From Paenibacillus sp. G2S3 (GTDB taxonomy: Bacteria; Bacillota; Bacilli; Paenibacillales; Paenibacillaceae): a DNA stretch of 64,000 nucleotides. Below are positions 8,157 to 18,685 of the stretch, one piece after another. Both the position numbers and the translations under genes were made by a program. The notes below the pieces were generated by a model. The model saw only the letters and a list, made by a program, of their open reading frames with translations, was not told where the DNA came from and ran no database searches. How positions within the stretch are numbered: the stretch's first letter is position 1; each line of letters begins with the position of its first letter. The DNA lies in contig NZ_CP126095.1 of NCBI RefSeq assembly GCF_030123105.1, positions 5,332,001 to 5,396,000 of the forward strand. The letters run 5' to 3'.

Positions 8157-10886
8157 TTATCCTCTCAGCTCTGCGATGCGGGCAAGTACTTTCTCACGTT
8201 TAGCAGAATAATCTGCCTGCTTCGCCCGTTCCTCTTCGATAACTTTAGCCGGAGCTTTGGCTACGAAGCCTTGATTGCTCAGCTTTTTCTCTACGCGTTC
8301 TACTTCGCTGTTCAGCGTCTGTACTTCTTTTTCCAGACGAGCGATTTCTTGTTCAATATCGATGAGTCCCGACAATGGCAGAAGCAGTTCTGCTCCTGTT
8401 ACTACAGCGGACATTACCTTATCCGGCGTTTCCGGATTAAGGCCAGCTTCGAAAGAAGACGTATTACAGAAACGTCCAATGTAGTTGTCGTTACGAGTGA
8501 TAATACTCAGCGTCTCTTCATTACCCGCTTTGATGATCAATTCAACCTTTTTGCTCATCGGTACATTCACTTCAGCACGAATATTACGAACGGCCCGGAT
8601 TACATCCATCAGCAGATTCATTTCCGCTACCGCTTGCGGGTTCTCCAGAGCAGCATCATACTCCGGCCACGCAGCCAGGGTAATCGTCTCCCCTTCATGC
8701 GGAAGGTGCTGCCAGATTTCTTCCGAAATAAACGGCATAAACGGATGAATCAGGCGCATCGTGCGGTCTAGTACATAGGCAAGTACAGACTGAGTCTTCG
8801 CTTTGGCTGCGGCGTCTGATCCGTAAAGTGACAGCTTCGCGAACTCAATATACCAGTCACATAGATCGTCCCAAATGAAGTTGTACAGCTGGCGACCGGT
8901 CTCACCGAACTCGTACGAGTCAATTAGACGCGTAATCTCACGAGAAGTTTCGTTCAGACGGTGCAAAATCCAGCGATCAGCAGTACTTAGCTCACCCGAA
9001 ATGTCAATATTCTCAAAGCTTACGCCTTCCAAGTTCATCAAAGCGAAGCGTGATGCATTCCAGATCTTATTGGCGAAATTACGCGCCTGCTCAACCTTTT
9101 CCCAGCGGAAGCGTAGATCCTGTCCAGCTGTACTTCCGGTAGAAATCATGTAACGCATTGCATCTGCGCCATACTTCTCGATAACTTCAAGAGGGTCTAC
9201 GCCATTTCCGAGTGATTTGGACATTTTTTGACCTTCGGAATCCCGTACCAAACCATGCATCAATACATCTGAGAACGGTTTTTCTCCGGTAAATTCAAGA
9301 GCTGAGAAGATCATCCGTGCTACCCAGAAATAAATAATATCGTAGCCTGTTACGAGCACATCGTTCGGATAGTAGCGTTTGAAATCTGCACTGTTCTCAT
9401 CTGGCCATCCTAGTGTGGCGAAAGGCCACAGATTAGAGCTGAACCAGGTATCCAGTACATCCTCATCCTGTTTCAAGTCGGTTAGACCACTGATCCGGCG
9501 CGCTTCTTCCTCGTCATTTGCCACAACCAATTCACCAGTAGACTCGGAATACCATGCTGGAATACGATGTCCCCACCACAGCTGACGGGAAATACACCAA
9601 TCACGTACGTTCTCGATCCAGTTCAGGTAAGTTCTCTCGAAACGGTCAGGTACAAAGTTAACCCCGTTCCCATCCTTCTGTGCATTGATCGCAGCTTCAG
9701 CGAGCGGCTGCATCTTCACGAACCATTGTGTGGACAAGTAGGGTTCAACAACGGCTCCAGAGCGTTCGCTGTGTCCTACTTGATGCACATGATCTTCAAT
9801 ATTGATCAGTACACCTTGCTCCTTCAAGTCAGCAGTGATGGCCTTACGGCATACACTCCGATCTTGACCTTGGTAAGGTCCTGCTTCTTCATTCATCGTA
9901 CCGCTCTCATCCATTACGTTTATCTGCGGTAAGTTATGACGTTGACCCATCTCGAAGTCATTCGGATCATGAGCTGGTGTAATCTTAACCGCACCACTAC
10001 CAAACTCTTTGTCTACATAATCATCAGCGATAATCGGAATCTCACGTCCGATAATCGGCAGGATCAACGTTTTGCCGATCAGATCTTTGTAACGATCGTC
10101 TTCCGGATGAACAGCAACCGCTGTATCACCCAGCATCGTCTCCGGACGTGTGGTCGCTACTGTAATAAATCCGCTACCGTCTTTGAGCGGATAACGCAGG
10201 TGATACAAATGACCATTAACTTCTTTATATTCAACCTCGATATCCGACAATGCTGTACGAGCCGCCGGGTCCCAGTTGATAATGCGTTTGCCACGGTAGA
10301 TCAAGCCTTTATTATAGAGCTTAACGAATACCTCGCGTACAGCTTTCGACAACCCTTCATCCAGGGTAAACCGTTCACGGGAATAGTCAAGGGAGAGCCC
10401 CATCTTAGCCCACTGCTCATGAATGGTGTTCGCATATTTATCTTTCCACTCCCACACCTGCTCCAGGAACTTCTCGCGGCCGAGATCATGTCTTGAGATT
10501 CCTTGCTCACGCAGCTTTTGCTCTACTTTTGTCTGCGTTGCGATACCCGCATGGTCCGTACCCGGTAGCCACAACGTGTCGAAGCCCTGCATCCGTTTCG
10601 TACGAATCAGAATATCCTGAAGCGTAAAATCAAGCGCATGACCAATGTGCAGCATTCCCGTTACGTTTGGTGGCGGGATTACTATGCTATATGCTTTTGC
10701 ATCTGGACGCCCGCCTGCACGGAAATACCCACCTTCTGTCCAGTAAGAATACCACTTGGTTTCTGCTGATTTCGGATCATACGTTGTTGGCATTTCGCTC
10801 TTAGAGTCATTTGCAGCGGCAGCATCTGCCGCTGTATCTTGCAGGTTCGGCAACTCTGCCGCTGTTAGATTGTTTTGGTCAGCCAT
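8157..10886 (-). CDS. valS: Valyl-tRNA synthetase
   Basis: ValRS charges tRNA-Val. The 909-residue class I synthetase has the HIGH motif at residues 80-83 (in [15 protein letters not shown]), KMSKS in [12 protein letters not shown], the editing-domain motif [16 protein letters not shown], and a C-terminal coiled-coil arm over the last ~70 residues. The frame stays open 27 codons further upstream, but that stretch is the T-box terminator, not protein. The ATG at 10886 has GGAGG (10896-10900) at 9 nt. Expression should rise when tRNA-Val is uncharged, through the T-box leader at 10925-11240. Confidence 0.97.
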   Translation of the reverse strand: MADQNNLTAAELPNLQDTAADAAAANDSKSEMPTTYDPKSAETKWYSYWTEGGYFRAGGRPDAKAYSIVIPPPNVTGMLHIGHALDFTLQDILIRTKRMQGFDTLWLPGTDHAGIATQTKVEQKLREQGISRHDLGREKFLEQVWEWKDKYANTIHEQWAKMGLSLDYSRERFTLDEGLSKAVREVFVKLYNKGLIYRGKRIINWDPAARTALSDIEVEYKEVNGHLYHLRYPLKDGSGFITVATTRPETMLGDTAVAVHPEDDRYKDLIGKTLILPIIGREIPIIADDYVDKEFGSGAVKITPAHDPNDFEMGQRHNLPQINVMDESGTMNEEAGPYQGQDRSVCRKAITADLKEQGVLINIEDHVHQVGHSERSGAVVEPYLSTQWFVKMQPLAEAAINAQKDGNGVNFVPDRFERTYLNWIENVRDWCISRQLWWGHRIPAWYSESTGELVVANDEEEARRISGLTDLKQDEDVLDTWFSSNLWPFATLGWPDENSADFKRYYPNDVLVTGYDIIYFWVARMIFSALEFTGEKPFSDVLMHGLVRDSEGQKMSKSLGNGVDPLEVIEKYGADAMRYMISTGSTAGQDLRFRWEKVEQARNFANKIWNASRFALMNLEGVSFENIDISGELSTADRWILHRLNETSREITRLIDSYEFGETGRQLYNFIWDDLCDWYIEFAKLSLYGSDAAAKAKTQSVLAYVLDRTMRLIHPFMPFISEEIWQHLPHEGETITLAAWPEYDAALENPQAVAEMNLLMDVIRAVRNIRAEVNVPMSKKVELIIKAGNEETLSIITRNDNYIGRFCNTSSFEAGLNPETPDKVMSAVVTGAELLLPLSGLIDIEQEIARLEKEVQTLNSEVERVEKKLSNQGFVAKAPAKVIEEERAKQADYSAKREKVLARIAELRG

Positions 10887-10924
10887 TCTCTGATACCTCC
10901 ACTTAGTTACTTGAAGTTGGTTTC

Positions 10925-11240
10925 TAAAAAACAAAAAGACCCCTCGTCTCAAAGGACGAAAGGCCATTCTTTCGCGGTACCACCTTTGTTTCGCGCCAAT
11001 GAAAAATAAACCTACACTTCTCTCACCCTACGGTTCAGAAGCTTAGCGCGACACTCGTACAGATAACGGCTGCTACCGGCCACATCCTAACTTATCTTTC
11101 CTATGAAGATAAGCTCAGAGGGGCGACTCCGGGGCGACTTCGGTGGCTGTATCCTACGGAATGTCACAGCACTTGCATTCCGCTCTCTGAAGGGCTGACC
11201 GCCTACTCTTCCCGTTCCCAGTCTTTACTTAGATATTGCT
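10925..11240 (-). promoter_or_regulatory. T-box riboswitch leader of valS, GUC (Val) specifier
   Basis: The conserved T-box AACAAAGGTGGTACCGCG lies at 10990-10973, followed by a terminator whose arms GGCCTTTCGTCC and GACGAGGGGTC precede a T run (10931-10964). In Stem I the loop-E halves AGTA (11207-11204) and GAA (11141-11139) flank the codon GTC at 11138-11136, which is a valine codon and matches the downstream gene. The specifier is my reading of the standard T-box layout. Confidence 0.93.
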
Positions 11241-11246
11241 TACTTC

Positions 11247-11275
11247 ATAATACATTTTGAGTCCCCCCTAGTCAA
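11247..11275 (-). promoter_or_regulatory. Sigma-A promoter of valS
   Basis: TTGACT (11275-11270) and TATTAT (11252-11247) are 17 nt apart, directly upstream of the T-box leader. Confidence 0.8.
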
Positions 11276-11294
11276 CCTGGATAGGCTATTACAG

Positions 11295-11360
11295 CGGGAC
11301 TTTTAGCGGAATTTCGACTTACACTTTCTTATATATGACAAAGGGACTTTCCCAAAAGTG
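11295..11360. repeat. Possible diverged copies of the GGNACTTTTNCC repeat
   Basis: GCGGGACTTTTAGCGG followed by TTTCGAC (11294-11318) and GGGACTTTCCC (11343-11353) resemble the repeat at 19731-19810, which has CGGTACTTTTACCG followed by TTCGACC. The spacing here is about 47 nt rather than 51. The match is short and could be chance. Confidence 0.35.
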
Positions 11361-11400
11361 CGAATGCTACTTATTGAGCAGCTGCTCTTTTTAATTAATT

Positions 11401-11584
11401 AGGGAAAAACCCCCTGATTATAGCCGATAATTGCTTTAAATGAATAGAATTAGGGAATTTGTCCCTAAAAAAAGAGGTAATTTCTATATTCGTAGGGAAA
11501 TCAGCTGATTTTCAGGGAGAAATTCCTTAATTATCAGTCTATTGAGCAATTATCTCTGAATTATAGGGAGATTTTCCCTAATTG
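11401..11584. repeat. Composite inverted-repeat element, copy A
   Basis: Cores begin at 11401 (AGGGAAAAACCCCCTGATTA), 11452 (AGGGAATTTGTCCCTAAAA), 11514 (AGGGAGAAATTCCTTAATTA) and 11565 (AGGGAGATTTTCCCTAATTG). The offsets are 0, 51, 113 and 164. The first two are in one orientation and the last two are their reverse complement type. A weak extra AGGGAAATC sits at 11494. It matches the geometry of the copies at 47109 and 55005. Confidence 0.75.
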
Positions 11585-11651
11585 TTGTCGCAAACCGGTC
11601 GCCGAGAATGTGATGGGTAAGGTCGGTTAGGTGGGCGAGCACAATTCAAAG

Positions 11652-11701
11652 AGGTCAGATTCAAGGGCAAGTAAAAGCTCCTACATCTGACCCCTTTTTT
11701 T
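11652..11701 (+). terminator. Orphan plus-strand terminator hairpin
   Basis: GGTCAGAT (11653-11660) pairs with ATCTGACC (11685-11692), then CC and seven T residues. No plus-strand gene lies upstream for more than 10 kb, so it may end a small RNA read through repeat copy A, or simply be part of the repeat region. Confidence 0.6.
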
Positions 11702-11708
11702 GATTTTT

Positions 11709-11757
11709 CAGAGAAAAAGAAGCCGTCTCTCAGTAAAAAATCTACTGTTGGGACAGC
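11709..11757 (-). terminator. Terminator of spoVID
   Basis: On the minus strand GCTGTCCC-AA-CAGTA pairs with TACTG-A-GAGACGGC, with G-U pairs, and is followed by TTCTTTTT. Confidence 0.75.
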
Positions 11758-11795
11758 CGCTTTATTTAATCATGTGAGTACGCATTGTAATTCCA

Positions 11796-13169
11796 TTACG
11801 GAATGTACAGCACTTGCCCTTCTTCTACACTCTGCCCAGACAATCGATTATACATTCCCAGCTCCCGCGCACTTAGCTGATACTTCTCTGCGATTGTATC
11901 CAGCGTTTCTTCACGCTGCACGATGCAAAGGCGAACCTTACGGAACAAGTTAGCACCATCTGCTCCCGTGATGAATCTGCTCTTCCACTCCGTATTATTT
12001 CCTACCTCTGGAATGATCGCTGCAGCCGATGCATTTCCTTCAGATAGGAGAGCCTCTTGTTCTTTACGAGAACGACTAGAGCTAAGTAATGAAGAGAAGG
12101 TGAGATGTTCTTTTGCGGGAACCTCTGCTTCTTTCTTACTTCCTAGCGCAATCTTAAGATCTTGTTTCTCCTCAGCATGTGGCACAGTCTCCTGAGAAAC
12201 TAAGCCTTCGTTCGTATTATCATTGATCGGCTGCGCATTCTCTTCTTGTGCGTGAAGTTCATTGTTTGCCACCTTTTCAGAAGCAAATACAGCTATATCT
12301 TGATCCGCATCAGCATTAGCTGCTGGAACAGCGGTTTCTCTTGAAGCAAAAGTATATTCAGCCTCTTGCTCTTGATCTGCTTCACTAGTCTGGCTAACTT
12401 GATTCAGCTGATACGCCTCAGCTTCCTCATTCTGTGACTCAGCTTTAAACCAGTAATCCGCTATTCCAGCTTTGGAATCCTCTGTTTGCGAATCCAGACT
12501 ATGCGTCCGAGCTTTCGCGCCCTTGTCCTTCTCATGAGCGGATGAGAAATTAACTATAGGGGACGAATGACCAGCTCCACTCGAGACCAGTGGAGCCTCT
12601 GATGCGTCTGCATTAGCTTCAGCATGCTCATGTTCTTCCACGGCAACCTCCGATGCATCCTCACCAAAGGTCCATTGTGAATTTTCATAAAGAGCATCAG
12701 TTTCGTGTTCTTGGTTCTCTGCAGATGCTTCAATTACTCTGTCATCACTGAGAGGGGAATAGGCAACTGTGTACTCTTCCTGCTGCCAGGTTGGTTGTGG
12801 TTGAGGCTCCGCACCACCGATTCCCCGTAGTGATAATACGCCTGTTATATTCACAGTGCGCATCGTGAGCAGATCGATATCAAAATTCTCGATCTCCACC
12901 CCAATATCTTCAATCGAGCTGACGCGTGTAAGCGGAACAGTGATTTCAACGGGAATGGCGTGCTCCAGACGCTGTGTTCGGTCATCTTCACTCCGATAGA
13001 GTCCGGTAAGCAACAGCTGACCATATAACTCGGCACGATCCTCCCGCTGAATCACCTGGATTTCCGGAAGTAGTTCAACCTCCTCCAGCTCAGCTATTCC
13101 CGGAAGCTCTTCCGATAGGTGAATGCGTTCATAAATATCAAACCGCAAGCCGTGGGACTGATCAAACAC
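11796..13169 (-). CDS. spoVID: Spore morphogenetic protein SpoVID-like, C-terminal LysM
   Basis: SpoVID directs spore-coat encasement around the forespore. The N-terminal ~120 residues match the SpoVID amino-terminal domain (SHGLRFDIYERIHLSEELPG, a GQLLLTGLY strand and an IDLLTMRTVNITGVLSLRG end). A long acidic Glu/Ala/Gln-rich linker follows, then a final LysM domain of about 45 residues ending GQVLYIP. An ATG at 13193 opens the frame, but AAGGAGG (13185-13179) lies inside that extension. It sits 9 nt before a GTG at 13169, which I take as the start (457 aa). The position between hemL and valS is as in Bacillus, though no ysxE-like gene follows. A sigma-E-like promoter lies upstream. Confidence 0.85.
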   Translation of the reverse strand: MFDQSHGLRFDIYERIHLSEELPGIAELEEVELLPEIQVIQREDRAELYGQLLLTGLYRSEDDRTQRLEHAIPVEITVPLTRVSSIEDIGVEIENFDIDLLTMRTVNITGVLSLRGIGGAEPQPQPTWQQEEYTVAYSPLSDDRVIEASAENQEHETDALYENSQWTFGEDASEVAVEEHEHAEANADASEAPLVSSGAGHSSPIVNFSSAHEKDKGAKARTHSLDSQTEDSKAGIADYWFKAESQNEEAEAYQLNQVSQTSEADQEQEAEYTFASRETAVPAANADADQDIAVFASEKVANNELHAQEENAQPINDNTNEGLVSQETVPHAEEKQDLKIALGSKKEAEVPAKEHLTFSSLLSSSRSRKEQEALLSEGNASAAAIIPEVGNNTEWKSRFITGADGANLFRKVRLCIVQREETLDTIAEKYQLSARELGMYNRLSGQSVEEGQVLYIP

Positions 13170-13245
13170 GGGATATGTCCTCCTTCTTGGCATAATCTAA
13201 CCCTGAGACAGGCCCAGAGCATAAGCCCAAAATGTTACTCCCAAC

Positions 13246-13275
13246 ATGTATATGCTTCAAACAGGAAGGCATGAC
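13246..13275 (-). promoter_or_regulatory. Sigma-E-like promoter of spoVID
   Basis: On the minus strand GTCATGC (13275-13269) and CATATACAT (13254-13246) are 14 nt apart, close to the sigma-E pattern of a GTCATAT-like -35 and CATACA-T -10. It lies about 75 nt before the chosen GTG. In B. subtilis spoVID is sigma-E dependent. Confidence 0.45.
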
Positions 13276-13468
13276 AACTTTGGTAGTACTAACCGGACGG
13301 GATGCTAATTATTTTCATAAATCTAGGGGCTAATCGAACCTATCTGCCAGCCAATAATGCACTACTCCGCATGAACAAATTATTATATGCTGCTCTTGCA
13401 AATAGGACATGGATAGATGTTTCTTTCTGAAAAAAGAGAAAATTATATACTCTACGAAAAATAGATAA

Positions 13469-13512
13469 AAAAGAACCGCAAAACCAGCTTTTGCTGATTC
13501 TACGGCTCTTAA
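13469..13512 (-). terminator. Terminator of the hem operon
   Basis: On the minus strand AGCCGTAGAATCAGC pairs with GCTGGTTTTGCGGTT across an AAAA loop, followed by CTTTTTT. It falls just after the pseudouridine synthase stop and separates the hem genes from spoVID. Confidence 0.85.
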
Positions 13513-13528
13513 GTTTATAACGTAATGA

Positions 13529-14464
13529 TCAAGGTGCTTCAGCCAGCAGCTCCCGCAGCTGCAGCATATCCTCCGGCCACGGATCGCTCACTTCCAGTTG
13601 TTCACCGCTCCAAGGGTGGCGGAAAGACAGCATCTCGCCATGGAGCGCATGACGACCGGAAGCGCTGGAAGCCCAGACCGGGCCGCCATATAGCGCATCC
13701 CCATACAAGGGATGACCCATATGGCTGAGATGGACGCGAATCTGATGCGTCCGTCCGGTCTCCAGCTGCACATGCACCAGGCTCCCGCCAAGCAGTGCTT
13801 CGCATCCGTGGATTCGAGTCACGGCGGACTGTCCGCCGGGTGAGACTCTTCTCCGCGCCGCATGATGACGATCGCGCCCTATCGGCGCGTCGATCACTTT
13901 AAGCGTAGGCGGCACTGTGCCTTCGATGATCGCGGCGTAGAGCCGCGAAATGCTTTTTTCACGCATATTCTCGTCTAGGACAAGCTGTGCGAACTCATTC
14001 TTCGCGTACATCACCGGGCCTGTTGTATCCTTGTCCAGGCGGTGAATATGCCTTACAGCTACACTATCACCAGAGGCGACATAATGCGCAGCTACAAGGT
14101 GATCCAGCGTTACACCTAAGCCACTGCCATCCGGATGAACCGCCATGCCTGCCGGCTTGTGGGCAACCAAGCAAAAATCATCCTCATACAACACTTCAAG
14201 CTCTTCCCATACCGGTTCAATGCCGGCTTCACGATCCGGAAAAAGTGCCAATCGCAGTCGATCTCCCTTCCACTGAATGCCCCCCTCGCGGCGCAGACGC
14301 AGATGAAGCTTCTCAGGCATACCTACAGTTTCCAGCAGCCACTTGTCAATCGCAGCTTCAGAATCCTCGGCTCCCGTAATGATTTTGCCGGGGGTTACTT
14401 CCAGCCACTCTCCACGTCTAGTCCAAGCTCCACCACCGGTTCGTTCTCCGGCTCCAGTACTCAA
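13529..14464 (-). CDS. RluA-family pseudouridine synthase
   Basis: The protein converts uridine to pseudouridine in ribosomal or transfer RNA. The RluA signature HRLDKDTTG is at 141-149 with catalytic Asp144, and the usual [20 protein letters not shown] block follows. The first ~75 residues resemble the S4-like RNA-binding domain found in RluD-type enzymes. At 311 aa it is of normal length. It overlaps hemL by 4 nt (TTGA), giving a TTG start with no good ribosome binding site, so it probably depends on hemL translation. The exact start and RNA target are uncertain. Confidence 0.88.
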   Translation of the reverse strand: MSTGAGERTGGGAWTRRGEWLEVTPGKIITGAEDSEAAIDKWLLETVGMPEKLHLRLRREGGIQWKGDRLRLALFPDREAGIEPVWEELEVLYEDDFCLVAHKPAGMAVHPDGSGLGVTLDHLVAAHYVASGDSVAVRHIHRLDKDTTGPVMYAKNEFAQLVLDENMREKSISRLYAAIIEGTVPPTLKVIDAPIGRDRHHAARRRVSPGGQSAVTRIHGCEALLGGSLVHVQLETGRTHQIRVHLSHMGHPLYGDALYGGPVWASSASGRHALHGEMLSFRHPWSGEQLEVSDPWPEDMLQLRELLAEAP

Positions 14465-15762
14465 AGAGCCTTCAGGGCATTATAGTGGCCCTCAATGGTA
14501 TCATCAATATCCTGCTCACTATGCGCAGCCGATACGAACATGCCTTCAAACTGTGAAGGTGGCACGCTAATGCCTTGGCTCAGCATATGACCAAAATAAC
14601 GACGGAAAAGATCCGTGTTGCTAGTCTTGGCCGTCTCAAAGTTAGTTACAGGTCCTTCCGTGAAGAACGGGCAGACCATCGAGCCCACGCGGTTAATCGT
14701 CAGCGGAACACCAGTCTCGATAGAATTCTTTTTCAATCCAGCTTCCAGACGCGCACCTAATTGCTCCAGACGATCATATACTTCCGGTGTCAGCAGCTTC
14801 AGCGTAGTGAGTCCTGCCGCCATCGCTAATGGATTACCACTAAGTGTGCCAGCCTGATAGATCGGTCCCGTAGGAGCGATTTGCTCCATAATCTCTCTTT
14901 TGCCGCCATAAGCGCCTACTGGAAGTCCTCCACCGATGACTTTGCCGAAGCAGGTAATATCCGGAGTAATGTTGAACAAGCCTTGAGCACAGCCACGATT
15001 GACACGGAATCCTGTCATTACCTCATCAAAAATAAGCAAAGCTCCATGGTCTGAAGTTAACTTGCGAAGTCCTTCTAGGAATCCCGGAAGTGGTGGTACA
15101 ACACCCATGTTGCCGGCAATCGGCTCAACGATCACTGCGGCAATCTCACTGCCAAAACGTTCAAAAGCAACCTGAGTGGACTCTAAATCATTGTATGGAA
15201 CTGTAATCGTATTTACTGCCACACCTTCGGGAACACCCGGGCTATCCGGCAAACCTAATGTGGCTACACCGGAACCCGCTTTAATAAGCAGACTATCCGC
15301 GTGACCATGGTAGGAGCCTTCGAATTTCAAAATTTTGCTGCGTCCCGTGTAACCACGTGCCAAACGAATTGCACTCATCGTCGCTTCGGTTCCGGAGTTA
15401 ACCATACGTACGATATCTACTGAGGATACACGTTCGACAACCGTTTTTGCCATTTCAGTTTCAAGCAAAGTAGGTGCGCCAAAGCTTGTCCCTTTTACCG
15501 CGGTCTCCTGCAATGCCTTTACAACCTCAGGATGCGCATGACCCATAATCAGCGGTCCCCATGAGCATACATAGTCAATAAAGCTGTTGCCGTCGATATC
15601 ATAAATACGCGAGCCGATCCCATGATCCACATAAATCGGAGTCAGACCTACGGATTTGAACGCCCGTACCGGGCTATTCACCCCACCGGGAATATATTGT
15701 TTTGCTTCATCAAAAGCCTTGCGGGACGCTTCTTCTTTACGCGCCATTGGCTCATTACTCAT
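14461..15762 (-). CDS. hemL: Glutamate-1-semialdehyde 2,1-aminomutase
   Basis: A PLP enzyme that makes 5-aminolevulinate from glutamate-1-semialdehyde in the C5 heme pathway. The 433-residue protein has the [14 protein letters not shown] opening, the [16 protein letters not shown] motif, the [10 protein letters not shown] segment, and the PLP lysine in [16 protein letters not shown] near residue 270. The ATG start has GGAG at 9 nt. It follows hemB by 42 nt and overlaps the pseudouridine synthase gene. Confidence 0.97.
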   Translation of the reverse strand: MSNEPMARKEEASRKAFDEAKQYIPGGVNSPVRAFKSVGLTPIYVDHGIGSRIYDIDGNSFIDYVCSWGPLIMGHAHPEVVKALQETAVKGTSFGAPTLLETEMAKTVVERVSSVDIVRMVNSGTEATMSAIRLARGYTGRSKILKFEGSYHGHADSLLIKAGSGVATLGLPDSPGVPEGVAVNTITVPYNDLESTQVAFERFGSEIAAVIVEPIAGNMGVVPPLPGFLEGLRKLTSDHGALLIFDEVMTGFRVNRGCAQGLFNITPDITCFGKVIGGGLPVGAYGGKREIMEQIAPTGPIYQAGTLSGNPLAMAAGLTTLKLLTPEVYDRLEQLGARLEAGLKKNSIETGVPLTINRVGSMVCPFFTEGPVTNFETAKTSNTDLFRRYFGHMLSQGISVPPSQFEGMFVSAAHSEQDIDDTIEGHYNALKAL

Positions 15763-15804
15763 CTATCTTCACTCCTATTCTGTTCTTGGTCACACAGGTA
15801 TAGA

Positions 15805-16803
15805 TTAACCACGCAGCCAGCGCGCAGCATCTTTTGCAAAATAAGTAATAATAATATCTGCTCCAGCGCGTTTCATGCCAGTCAGCATTTCCAGCACAAC
15901 GGCTTGCTCGTCAATCCAGCCTTGCAGCGCTGCTGCTTTTACCATGGAATATTCACCACTCACATTGTAAGCCACAAGAGGCAAATCGAACTGGTCGCGG
16001 ATCGTACGAATTACGTCCAAGTAAGCCAGAGCCGGCTTCACCATTAACATATCTGCGCCTTCCAGCACATCGGATTCTGCTTCACGGAGCGCTTCGCGCA
16101 GATTGGCAGGGTCCATTTGATAGGTTTTGCGATTTCCGAACTGTGGTGCTGAATCCGCAGCTTCGCGGAAAGGGCCATAAAATGCCGAAGCATATTTGAC
16201 CGAATACGACATAATCGGCACATGTTCAAAGCCATTCTCATCCAGTCCCGCACGAATCGCGTGTACGAATCCATCCATCATATTCGAAGGGGCAATAATA
16301 TCTGCTCCAGCTTTAGCTTGGGATACAGCCGTACGAGTCAACAGCTCTAGCGAAGCATCGTTAATGACATCACCGTGTACCACACCATTTACCGTATGCG
16401 TATGCACCATCCCACAATGTCCGTGATCCGTAAATTCACAAAGGCAGGTATCTGCAACGACCAACAGCTCAGGGTACCACTGCTTGATCAAGCGAGTAGC
16501 CTCTTGCACAATTCCATCCTCTGCGAAACCGGAAGAGCCGATAGCATCCTTCGTTTCAGGAATCCCGAATAACAACACAGCCGGAATGCCTAGTGCGGCA
16601 ATCTCGTCCACTTCTGCTTTTAAAGTATCCAGCGAAAAATGGTACACGCCCGGCATCGAGCTAATCTCATTCTTCACACCTGTTCCATAAGTCACAAATA
16701 TAGGCTGTACAAAATCCAGCACATTCAGTACGGTCTCCCGCACCATACCGCGAATTCCAGCAGAACCGCGTAGACGACGGTGACGTGTAATTGGAAAGCT
16801 CAT
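15805..16803 (-). CDS. hemB: Porphobilinogen synthase (delta-aminolevulinic acid dehydratase)
   Basis: HemB condenses two 5-aminolevulinates to porphobilinogen. The 332-residue protein has the zinc-type [14 protein letters not shown] cysteine cluster, the first active lysine in [16 protein letters not shown] and the Schiff-base lysine in [11 protein letters not shown]. The frame is open 27 codons further upstream, but the ATG at 16803 has AGGAGG at 7 nt and matches the family start ([12 protein letters not shown]). A 325-nt gap separates it from cobA-hemD, so it may have its own promoter. Confidence 0.96.
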   Translation of the reverse strand: MSFPITRHRRLRGSAGIRGMVRETVLNVLDFVQPIFVTYGTGVKNEISSMPGVYHFSLDTLKAEVDEIAALGIPAVLLFGIPETKDAIGSSGFAEDGIVQEATRLIKQWYPELLVVADTCLCEFTDHGHCGMVHTHTVNGVVHGDVINDASLELLTRTAVSQAKAGADIIAPSNMMDGFVHAIRAGLDENGFEHVPIMSYSVKYASAFYGPFREAADSAPQFGNRKTYQMDPANLREALREAESDVLEGADMLMVKPALAYLDVIRTIRDQFDLPLVAYNVSGEYSMVKAAALQGWIDEQAVVLEMLTGMKRAGADIIITYFAKDAARWLRG

Positions 16804-17128
16804 TGGTTCATCCTCCTGAAAATAAAATATATAGACACAACGGACATTTATAGTTTGCCCGTCTAACTGCCAGTTAGTTAACAATCTGATTTCATTGCAG
16901 AATGTGCAATAGAAAAGACTTAGAATGCTTCGAAATCATATTCTAATGCACTCTATACAACTGTTTGACTACTAGATGAGTCATTTTGTGCTTATACCCA
17001 GCTTTTGAGTGTAAAGAGTGCAGTAGAATTGAAATAGATTCTTAATTTAAGAGATTCTAATGTACAAACTACAACCAGTCTAAGGTTACTTATATTAATA
17101 TGGCTATTGCTCACCTATCTCTATGAAA
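16804..17128. other. Intergenic region upstream of hemB, with small palindromes
   Basis: No gene is visible. Two inverted repeats stand out: CTAACTG-C-CAGTTAG at 16863-16877, about 60 nt before the hemB start, and TTAGAAT/ATTCTAA with a TTCGAA-containing loop at 16919-16945. A TATAAA-like box (16852-16847) may be a -10 element, but no good -35 accompanies it. The first palindrome could be a regulator site; nothing identifies the regulator. Confidence 0.35.
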
Positions 17129-18685
17129 CTACTTGAGCCTAGTCTCCGCATTCCAGCGGCAGAGTTCCTGCACCAGACTATTAATAGTTGCTTCTTCAGG
17201 TAGCAGTCCCGGGGTAAGCCCCGCTTCCACGGCAGTCTGCTCGGTTAATGGCCCGATGCAGGCTATTTTCACGTTAGCTAGCAATGGGAGTGGATCTTCG
17301 ATCCCCATTCTTTTTAGAATGTGGATGAAATTGCGCACCGTTGAAGAACTAGTAAAAGTCACCGCGTGAACGCGCCCCTCCTCCAGCAGCTTCAACAGCT
17401 CGTCGTCATCCTCACCCGTCACAACCGTCTCATAGGTATCGACGTCTGTGACTTGAAGGCCAAGCTCTCTCAGCTTGTCCGGCAGCCAGTCGCGCCCCAG
17501 ATCGCCGCGCGGCAACAGCACGTTCTGCCCCGGTAGCAGCTGGGGACCGAACGTCTCAATCAGACCTTCCGCCTGAAACTTCGCCGGAAGCTCCTCAGCA
17601 ATCACCCCGCGCTGCGCCAGCGCGGCTGCTGTGCCTGGCCCCACCGCTGCAATTCTTGCGCGGTGAAGCCCCCGAATGTCCGCCCCCTGCTCCGCCAAGT
17701 GGCGCCAAAAAAACTCCACGCCGTTCGGGCTAGTGAAGAATACCCAGTCGTACGATTCCAGCGCGCCAAACGCCGCTGCAATCTTCTCCTTCTTCTCTGC
17801 GCCTTCAGGCATGACCGTCTCGATCACCGGGAACTCGTAGGGTTCCCCGCCGAGTTCCTCAATCATATCCACGAGCTCGCTCGCTTGGCTGCGAGCCCGT
17901 GTTACCACGATGCGTGTGCCGAACAACGGCATCGCCTCGGCCCACTTCAGCTGCTCACGCTGAAGCACCACGTCGCCAACGACGATGACCGCCGGCGGCT
18001 GAAAATCTGCCGCCTTCACCTTCGCCTCAATATCGGCGAGGGTTCCCGTCAGCGTCTCCTGATCTGCGCGAGTACCCCAGCGCACCAGCGCCACCGGTGT
18101 TTCTGGCGGACGCCCATGCTTGATCAGCTGGGCGCTGATATATCCTATTTTAGCTACGCCCATCAGGAACACTAACGTCCCCGTAGCATTCGTTACTTTA
18201 TCCCAATGAATGGAATGATCCAGTTTATCTGGACTCTCATGTCCGGTGATAATCGACAGGGAAGAAGCATGATCGCGGTGCGTGACAGGAATACCCGCAT
18301 AGGCAGGTACGCTGATCGCCGACGTGATGCCCGGTACGATTTCGTAATAGATCCCATTTTTGCGCAGCAGCTCCGCTTCTTCACCTACGCGGCCAAAAAT
18401 CGTAGGGTCCCCACCCTTAAGCCGCACCACTGTTTTCCCTTGTAAAGCCAGATCAACTAACAATTGATTAATCTCTTCCTGCTTCATCGTGTGGCGATCC
18501 GGCAGCTTGCCAACATAAATCTTCTCGCCGCCGGGCTTCATGCATTTCAGCAATCTAGGACTTGCCAGCCGATCGTACACCAGCACGTCGCTTTTTCGAA
18601 TACATTCGAGGCCTTTTACAGTAATCAGCTTTGCGTCCCCGGGACCTGCACCTACCAAATAAACCTTCCCCGTCAATCCCCTCAT
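17129..18685 (-). CDS. cobA-hemD: Fused uroporphyrinogen-III C-methyltransferase / uroporphyrinogen-III synthase
   Basis: The first ~250 residues are a SUMT/CobA domain ([12 protein letters not shown] at 11-22, [39 protein letters not shown]) that methylates uroporphyrinogen III to precorrin-2 for siroheme or cobalamin. The last ~260 residues are a HemD domain, with the weakly conserved [16 protein letters not shown] and [13 protein letters not shown] segments, which cyclises hydroxymethylbilane. One 518-residue polypeptide thus makes uroporphyrinogen III and diverts it. It overlaps hemC by 4 nt (ATGA). This fusion is common in Paenibacillus and clostridia and replaces the separate hemD of B. 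subtilis. Confidence 0.93.
   Translation of the reverse strand: MRGLTGKVYLVGAGPGDAKLITVKGLECIRKSDVLVYDRLASPRLLKCMKPGGEKIYVGKLPDRHTMKQEEINQLLVDLALQGKTVVRLKGGDPTIFGRVGEEAELLRKNGIYYEIVPGITSAISVPAYAGIPVTHRDHASSLSIITGHESPDKLDHSIHWDKVTNATGTLVFLMGVAKIGYISAQLIKHGRPPETPVALVRWGTRADQETLTGTLADIEAKVKAADFQPPAVIVVGDVVLQREQLKWAEAMPLFGTRIVVTRARSQASELVDMIEELGGEPYEFPVIETVMPEGAEKKEKIAAAFGALESYDWVFFTSPNGVEFFWRHLAEQGADIRGLHRARIAAVGPGTAAALAQRGVIAEELPAKFQAEGLIETFGPQLLPGQNVLLPRGDLGRDWLPDKLRELGLQVTDVDTYETVVTGEDDDELLKLLEEGRVHAVTFTSSSTVRNFIHILKRMGIEDPLPLLANVKIACIGPLTEQTAVEAGLTPGLLPEEATINSLVQELCRWNAETRLK

Larger units (their letters stand above)
13194..13528. other. Intergenic region between the pseudouridine synthase gene and spoVID
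   Basis: It holds the spoVID sigma-E-like promoter (13246-13275) and the terminator of the upstream operon (13469-13512). The remaining ~190 nt show no gene or clear structure. Confidence 0.6.

Noticed and set aside
10887..10967. N-terminal extension of valS
   Set aside because: The sequence is the T-box terminator; the ATG at 10886 has a good ribosome binding site.
16804..16884. N-terminal extension of hemB
   Set aside because: AGGAGG lies just before the ATG at 16803 and the extension is unlike any HemB.
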